A stretch of DNA of 64,000 nucleotides from Coptis chinensis (lineage: Eukaryota > Streptophyta > Magnoliopsida > Ranunculales > Ranunculaceae), in assembly GCA_015680905.1 (NCBI GenBank), contig CM027381.1, positions 86,143,501-86,207,500 on the forward strand, written 5' to 3'. The notes under the pieces are model-generated. The model ran no database searches. It had not been told where the DNA came from and saw nothing but the letters and a program-made list of their open reading frames with translations. Below, piece after piece: positions 57,744 through 64,000 of this stretch. A program made the position numbers and the translations under genes. Position 1 is the first letter of the stretch; every line of letters begins with the position of its first letter.

Positions 57744-60700
57744 GTGAGGTTGAAGAAAAAACAAGAAGAGAAGAAACACAAGAAAATGGAGGCTCAACTT
57801 TGTACCATTATAAAGGTTTATACTTTCTCTTGTTTTACTAGTGACTGTAGTATTTTGAAAATTAGATAAAATTGGTGTTTATTCAATGAGTTATCCAATT
57901 ACTTCTTTTAGTAGTTTGGAAACTGCTAAGCTTATCTTTTATTTTAGGTTGCACGGAATGAGGACCTTGTCAAACAGATTGGAAGAGATTTTTATTTTGA
58001 TCTCGTGGATCATGACAAAGTCCATTCTTTTTGTGTACAGAAGCACATCTCTTTCATTGTTTTCAAGGTATTCCATTTATTTTAAGAGTTTGGCATTTCC
58101 TCATTTTAGTGCTTAACAATTCTAGTGTTTTGTTGTTTGAAGCTTAGAATGTCTTGATTTCCAGATATTTAATACAGTAAGTGAATTTTAGGAGTGATTT
58201 AAACTCTTGATAGCTTTATTTATTTTCTAATAACTTGATGAAATGAAGTTAGTATGTCGATATCATTGCATCATTATATATATTTTAAAGGTTTGGCAAC
58301 TATTAAGAATCCATTGTATATGCTTGTTTGGTAAAAAAAAAACTTAGAAACCATTATTGCATAATTGATTTTGCACACAAAAATACTTGTTTGGTAAAAA
58401 AACAATACATTAAAGAATGAGAAACAAAAATTCTGGAGCTTTCGCTTGACATGAGTTACCTTATTTTATTCATTTTTTAATTTTGTGAAGTTTTCTCTTT
58501 ACAATTTTATCTCAGTCAGTAATTAACTCAAGTAGTGTTTGGTATCATCTCTTCCATAAAGGTTAATATCAAAATTAATTACGCTAAAATTGATTTTATA
58601 AACATAATTAGTTCTACTTAGAATGGTTTATGGCCCCTAAGTTACTACTTTTTTTTATCAATTTATGCGTAAGTTGGTAGGGGAACTCCAAGAAAATCTA
58701 TTTGATTGGGCACGTGCTACTCCATTAGTCCATTGTTTGGGTGTAAAATTTGTTAATGTTTTTCACTTTTTCTACAAAAATCAGATACAGTTTGTTGTTG
58801 ATTTTATTTTTCAATATCAGATATAACCTTGTTAGTTATTATGGTTATAGAATGAACTGATGGGAAATGATTATAGATCGAATTTTTAATTCTGAAATTG
58901 TTTGCAGGAAGAAGTTGAAAAGAAGTTTGGTATACCAGTTCAGTTTCAGCGGTTATGGCTGTGGGCAAAGCACCAAAATCATACTTATTGTTCATTAACA
59001 GCCCAGGAGGAGATACAATCTGTAAATTACTTATGTCATACCTTTTCCTATGCGTATGCGCGCGCTATTGCACTTTAACAATTTAAAAGTTCTATGGAGC
59101 TGAGGGATTCATTTGCTATCCCTCAAAGTTTCTAAGACGCGGAATTTTATAGTTACAATAATTTAGTTCAACAATTCATAGGGTTAAGAGTTTCCGACCT
59201 TTGTTTTTTTTGGTATGGGGTTCCAACAAGCGAGAGTAAGAGTAAGTAAGTTCTAAACGATTTTTGTTTAGAGCTGTAAGCACTTACATTTATGTTGTTG
59301 TCATTATCATAATTTGAATTCTATAAGATCTAATTGGATATCTTATTTGGGTGTCCAAACACATTTTCCTCGTAAATTATTAGATCGAACCTTTTCAATT
59401 ATGATGAGGTTGTGTAAAGAGTTGCGGGCGAACTTGGAGTTGATGATCCATCAAAAGTCAGGCTTACGGCTCACAATTGTTACTCTCAACAACCTAAACC
59501 AACTCCTATTAGGTACCAGGTTGTGCATCATTTGTCAGATATGCTGGTCCATTACAGGAAGGTGGTTCCATCTCTGATTCTGAATCACTGAGGCTTTTTG
59601 TATTTTTGTTTTTGCTGAGCAAATGGTTGAATATTTTGAGGGGAATTCTTCCATACAGACTTCTGATATCTTGTATTATGAAGTATTGGGCATTCCTTTA
59701 CCGGAACTGCAAGTGTTTAAAACGCTGAAGGTTGCCTTTCATCATCCGACAAACATGAAGTATGCCTAATACATACACTTCAGCTTTTATACCTTTGTTG
59801 TTTATCTAGTATACGTAAACCTGACTCATTTTCAGGTTATTCTCAGGATTAAACTGCCAAAGGAAAGCACTGTGGGGGACTTGTTAAATGACCTGAAAAG
59901 GAAGGTACTTATTGCTACAATGTGCACATTTTATGCAATGTTATCATCCTAGTAGGTAGTTGGGGCGAGGCAATTGAACTGAAGACAAGAATGATTATTG
60001 CTACGATATGCACATCTTATGCTAGTTGGTAGCAGGGATGCTTAGATTATAATTCTGTTAAGATGGTTCTTATTCTGTAACAGGTTGAGCTGTCTCCTCC
60101 TAATGCGGAGCTTAGATTGCTTGAAATTTTCTATCATAAGATCTATAAGGTGGGAAACCTTTATTTTGGTTACAATGTCAGTGTTTTGGCGTCCATGTCA
60201 AAAGATTGAGAAATTAAATTCTTGCAGATTTATCCTGCTACTGAAAAGATTGAGAATATAAATGACCAGTACTGGACGTTACGTGCAGAGGAGGCAAGTT
60301 GCATTTTTTTCGTTGGACACTAATATTTGCTTATGCGATTTGAGATCTCAAATCCATATATTGGGAAGTTTTATGTGCATTTTTCCCTTGGACCCTATTA
60401 TTTGTTGGTGAAGCAATTTGAGTCCTCTAATCTTTATTTTTGGAGATAGTTGAGTACATTGAAGGTGGGGTTACAGATTTCTCTGCTAGTTAGATTGTTT
60501 GATCCTTCTTATATGTTCTATCACAGATTCCAGAGGAAGAGAAGAACCTTGGTGCTCATGATCGCCTAATTCATATTTATCATTTCAGCAAAGACATCTC
60601 TCAGAATCAGATGGTAAGTTTAGATATTAAGCACAGCTCAAGTCCAATTGGTACTTGTGCAGTGATGAATGGCAATGTTCAACCTCTTGAATGTTTGGAA

Positions 60701-61570
60701 TCTTTTCATATTTCAATCAGCTGGTTCAGAATTTCGGCAAACCATTTTTTCTTGTCATTTATGAGGGTGAGACTTTAGCTGAAGTTAAGGGGAATATTCC
60801 AGAGGAAGAGAAGAACCTTGGTGCTCATGATCGCCTAATTCATATTTATCATTTCAGCAAAGACATCTCTCAGAATCAGATGGTAAGTTTAGATATTAAG
60901 CACAGCTCAAGTCCAATTGGTACTTGTGCAGTGATGAATGGCAATGTTCAACCTCTTGAATGTTTGGAATCTTTTCATATTTCAATCAGCTGGTTCAGAA
61001 TTTCGGCAAACCATTCTTTCTTGTCATTTATGAGGGTGAGACTTTAGCTGAAGTTAAGGTGCACATAAATAAGAAATTGCTTGTCCCAGATGAGGAGTTC
61101 TCTCAGGTACTTTTCTCCTGCACACAGTTGATTAGAGACCATCTTATTTCATCTTAGTTTGAGTCGCTCAATACGAAGTAAAGATACATCTATATCACAT
61201 TATTTGGTAACTTCGCTTAATTACTGTGAAATTTGACTTTTCTAATGTTTGATGCGATGAAAATCTAAATTTAGAACTCATTATTTTGGCCAGTGGAAGT
61301 TCGCTTTTTTGTCATTGGGTCTCCCTGAGTACTTCGAGGACACAGATATTGTGTCTATTCATTTTCAGGTCTGTCTATCTGAACTTTATATTATGCATCC
61401 CCTGTTTCTTGGCTTATGTATTTCTTTTATTTTCTGTGAGTTCTGCTTGATAAATGCCTTGTTTCCTATGGTGTTGCCTACAGAGAAGAGAGATGTGTGG
61501 AGCATGGGAGCAGTATCTTGGGTTGGAGCACTGTGATAGTACTCAATCATGGGCTTCTGTATCCAATCAG
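57744..61570 (+). pseudogene. UBP12/13-like deubiquitinase relic, copy B
   Basis: Exons recognised: 57744-57815, 57948-58067, 58908-59021, 59378-59571 region, 59659-59759, 59836-59904, 60084-60149, 60228-60293, 60527-60613, 60990-61106, 61294-61368, 61484-61570. They match copy A exon by exon, including a GC donor after 60293 and homologous intron sequence before 57744. Missing relative to A: everything before VRLKKKQEEK, and the exons between EEIQS and the SNLFNYDEVV exon. Lesions: TAA at 59415-59417 where copy A has Glu (VVE); exon 59659-59759 is one base short; a 269-bp direct duplication of exon 60527-60613, its intron and most of the next exon (60527-60795 and 60796-61064). Where copy A has a frameshift (near 37511) copy B is intact, so the two decayed independently after duplication. 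No catalytic domain is present. Confidence 0.9.
60527..61064 (+). repeat. Near-perfect 269-bp tandem duplication in copy B
   Basis: 60527-60795 and 60796-61064 are the same sequence, with one difference noticed (CATTTTTTC versus CATTCTTTC). The unit spans one whole exon, one intron and most of the next exon, and joins as GTTAAGGGGAAT|ATTCC in the first copy. Near identity shows it is far younger than the copy A/B duplication. Confidence 0.95.
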
Positions 61571-61620
61571 GTTCATAATAATTTGTTTGAACAGTAATTT
61601 GATATGTATGTGATGTATCT

Positions 61621-61931
61621 TGTTGGCGGAAGCTTCAACAATGGATAAACATCAATAAGATTTAATAAATCAAACACCTAAATCTAGGGTTTAAACCTTC
61701 AATCATGAAGAACAATTCTTTTAGAATAAATATTCAATAACAACCATCTAACAACAATGAAGGCCTAGATGCCTTTATATAATAAACTTTGTTCCTAAGT
61801 CTATTTAGAAACCAAAATAGAAACCTTACTAAATAACCTAGATCTAAAACAAATAGGAAACTCTTCTAACTTAATAAGACTACTAATAATATAATTAGAA
61901 CTATCTAATATTGTTCCATGCTCATGCATCA
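61621..61931. mobile_element. Possible solo LTR or TRIM
   Basis: Starts TGTTGGCGGAAGC and ends CATGCATCA; on the minus strand it has a TATATAAAGG box in the middle. Flanks TATCT and GTATG do not form a clean duplication, so the limits are tentative. Confidence 0.35.
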
Positions 61932-63123
61932 GTATGTCTACATGTGTACTTCATATATGTGTGTCCCAAATTCACTTTTACCTTTTTATTTTTTATTTTC
62001 TAATTAAAATCTGTATTAGTCCTTAGTTCCACACTTCCACACGGATTTTGTCTGATTTGTGTAGTTTTGAATTTATAATAATTTATTTTATCAATTATGT
62101 AAAGACTTGCTTTTCTCCCATTATTGCGGACTTTTGCCAAATGTTGGATGGGTAAAAATGCACAGAATATATCCCGAAAGAGTTTCATTTTTTGTAACAA
62201 TGACCCTCCATATTTTCAAACAATATGCATAATTCGAGTCCTAGCTTATTTTCTGTTGATGCTAAGTTTAGTAGTTATTTATTTTGGTTTCCAAATTGGA
62301 AATTCATGTTCTCCAAAGAATCTCTTGTATAAATAAGGCCTGTGGCCAAATCAAATTGTTGTTTTTAGAAAAATTTATTTGTTTTGGATGAAGATGTGTT
62401 GTTTTAGGGTCTATCCCGTTGCCCTTAAATTAGGGATTATTTATATTTGGTGACGTTTTTGGACTTGCTTCTGCCTCTGAAACCCATCCGAATCCATGTC
62501 GGTCCCGCGAGGCATCTACCTCTTGTTTCGCATACATGGGCACATGCTGCTGCTAAAATTTCAGGTTAGAATTTCTGAACATTAAAACAAATTAACAAGA
62601 AGTTAAACCCCAAAAAAGAGATGATGAAACAAATTGCATTGAGGAAAAGAAAAAAAAAAAAGAAAAATAAAACCATGAAACTGTTGTAATGACCAATAAG
62701 ACTTGACTGTAACATCATCAAGACCAGTCCTATACTATTATGAAGGAACTTTAATCTTGGCCCTTTCTTAGTTATCATCACAGCCAAACTGTCCTAGCCA
62801 GTGCATCAGCACCCATCTTCGAGAATGTTAAGGTAGTTAAGTAGGCAAATTGTTTCAGTTGTATTGGGTTTTGATGAATTTTACTACTATCATCTTGGAA
62901 AATTAAGATGGCCACACATGATTCTTGTGTCATTACTCTACATGCAATTGGCAGTGACAAGCTTTTGGGGGTTGAAGTTGGTGATAAGTCTGCTAGAAAT
63001 AACTTGTATAAATGTTTTTCTGTTGGCAAGAAAATGTTGGTGTACTCAAATTTTGACTTGTTCCACCACTGCAGGTGATGGATTGAACCTTACCACTTAA
63101 TACCAATGCTTCACTTATTCCAG
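61932..63123. other. Region between UBP part and RING part of copy B, no exon recognised
   Basis: About 1.2 kb of AT-rich sequence with an A-rich tract near 62645-62662. If the two parts were ever one transcript this would be intron. Confidence 0.4.
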
Positions 63124-63598
63124 AGACTGCATCAACAACTAACATTGAAGATTTAGAGTTAGCCATGGCTATTAATGCCTCAATTCATTCCGCCATGGAG
63201 GAGAGAACACCACATCCAAATGCACACATGAGCTCTGTAATCAGTCACACAAATGATTGCATCAACTCTTTGGACACCAACTCTAGTCAGAGTGATTCTG
63301 GTCCGCTAAGACGAGCTGCAGCTCCTTTAATTGGTACTAGCAGTAGATTGTCGTACCAACCTGCTCAAGACACATACAATGGAGGGGATGTGTGTGAAGC
63401 TGGGCCCAGTGACAGTGCTACTCAGAGCGGACCTTCCTCATGTGTAATGTCTGGATGCTCCTTTAGAAGGTGCTTGCGTCCCTTGTGGTCATATGGCTAG
63501 GTGTATGTCTTGTTTGAATGAGATCAGAGCTAAAAAGTGGGGTTTGCCCAGTCTGTAGGGCCAAGGTAAAGCAGGTGCTAAGGATTTATGCTGTGTGA
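63124..63598 (+). pseudogene. XBAT34/35-like E3 C-terminal exon with RING (copy B), two frameshifts
   Basis: After an AG acceptor the exon reads TNIEDLELAMAINASIHSAM, EERTPHPN, a low-complexity Ser-rich linker and EAGPSDSATQSGPSSC, the typical C-terminal part of XBAT34/35-type ankyrin-RING E3 ligases. The RING should follow, but two bases are missing around 63446-63449 (the ICL of CxxC) and one T is extra around 63543-63545 (WGCPVC). With those allowed, all RING Cys/His positions and the end RIYAV before TGA 63596-63598 are there. Copy A has the corresponding exon from about 45124 with other lesions. No ankyrin repeats are nearby, so only the tail was joined to the UBP part. Confidence 0.85.
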
Positions 63599-64000
63599 GA
63601 GGCCACCAGAGATATGTTGTTGCTTCAGGGTTCTTGAATTTATCCGCATTCGGTGGGGACAGGGTAGGTTCCCTTAGTCATTGAAGACAACATGGCCTTA
63701 GGCGTACTGAATCTCTGAAAGCAAGAGAGATGCCAACAATGAAATGTACAGGTTCTTATTAGTTAGGTGTGTGCATATATCAATATGTTTGTACTATGGA
63801 GTAATATTTCATTATGCTGATTTAGGGTTGAATTTCAATGCCTCGTACTTCAACTTTTGACTACCCAAACTATTATATATGATTAATGACAATGGTAAAT
63901 TGTTGATCCCTCGTTTCTTTTAAGAACCCTAACACGGTAAACCAGTACTCGATTTTGTTACCTCCTTGCAAGCATACAACAGTACTTAGGTTTTGTTACT
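63599..64000. other. Downstream flank, no gene seen
   Basis: Sequence after the copy B RING relic to the window end. Nothing recognised. Confidence 0.45.

Overview
This is plant nuclear DNA, almost certainly from a eudicot. It is AT-rich, the genes carry many short GT-AG introns, and the families are plant-specific: PLS- and P-class PPR proteins, the brassinosteroid regulator BKI1, plant endo-beta-mannosidase, UBP12/13, XBAT35-like RING tails and a plant mobile domain. The repeats are also plant types: Helitron, hAT and PIF/Harbinger elements, LINE fragments and a solo LTR. I cannot name the species. Layout: 1-446 LINE fragment (-). 1232-1981 DUF1645-type gene (-). 3088-8334 an hAT-type MITE split by a 4.85-kb minisatellite-rich Helitron (3247-8093). 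9869-11573 broken CHY-zinc-finger/RING E3 gene whose exon is split by a 772-bp LTR-type insertion with AGTAC target duplications. 14396-16324 intact PLS/E+ PPR gene (-). 17609-17934 MITE. 19213-20133 BKI1 homologue (-). 22488-28069 eleven-exon endo-beta-mannosidase gene (-), all splice phases intact but with one in-frame TAA in exon 6. 28445 onward a Helitron 3' end. 29298-29724 PIF-type MITE. 31.5-34.6 kb three unrelated tandem-repeat blocks. 35.3-45.4 kb and 57.7-63.6 kb two copies of a broken chimera: the post-catalytic half of a UBP12/13 deubiquitinase followed by the RING tail of an XBAT34/35-like E3. Copy A also carries a MATH domain between the two parts. Between them lie a 7.36-kb PIF/Harbinger element (46145-53501) carrying a plant-mobile-domain gene as well as transposase and Myb-like genes, all decayed, then an At1g03560-like PPR gene with a one-base frameshift (53872-55742), and a LINE fragment. 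Genes likely to encode working proteins: the DUF1645 gene, the PLS PPR gene and BKI1. The mannosidase and the second PPR gene look functional apart from one lesion each, which could be real or a sequencing error. The window shows no metabolic or defence gene cluster. Its striking feature is the chimeric, duplicated ubiquitin-pathway relics and the nested transposons whose boundaries can be read to the base. Family comparisons are from memory of the protein families; no search was run.
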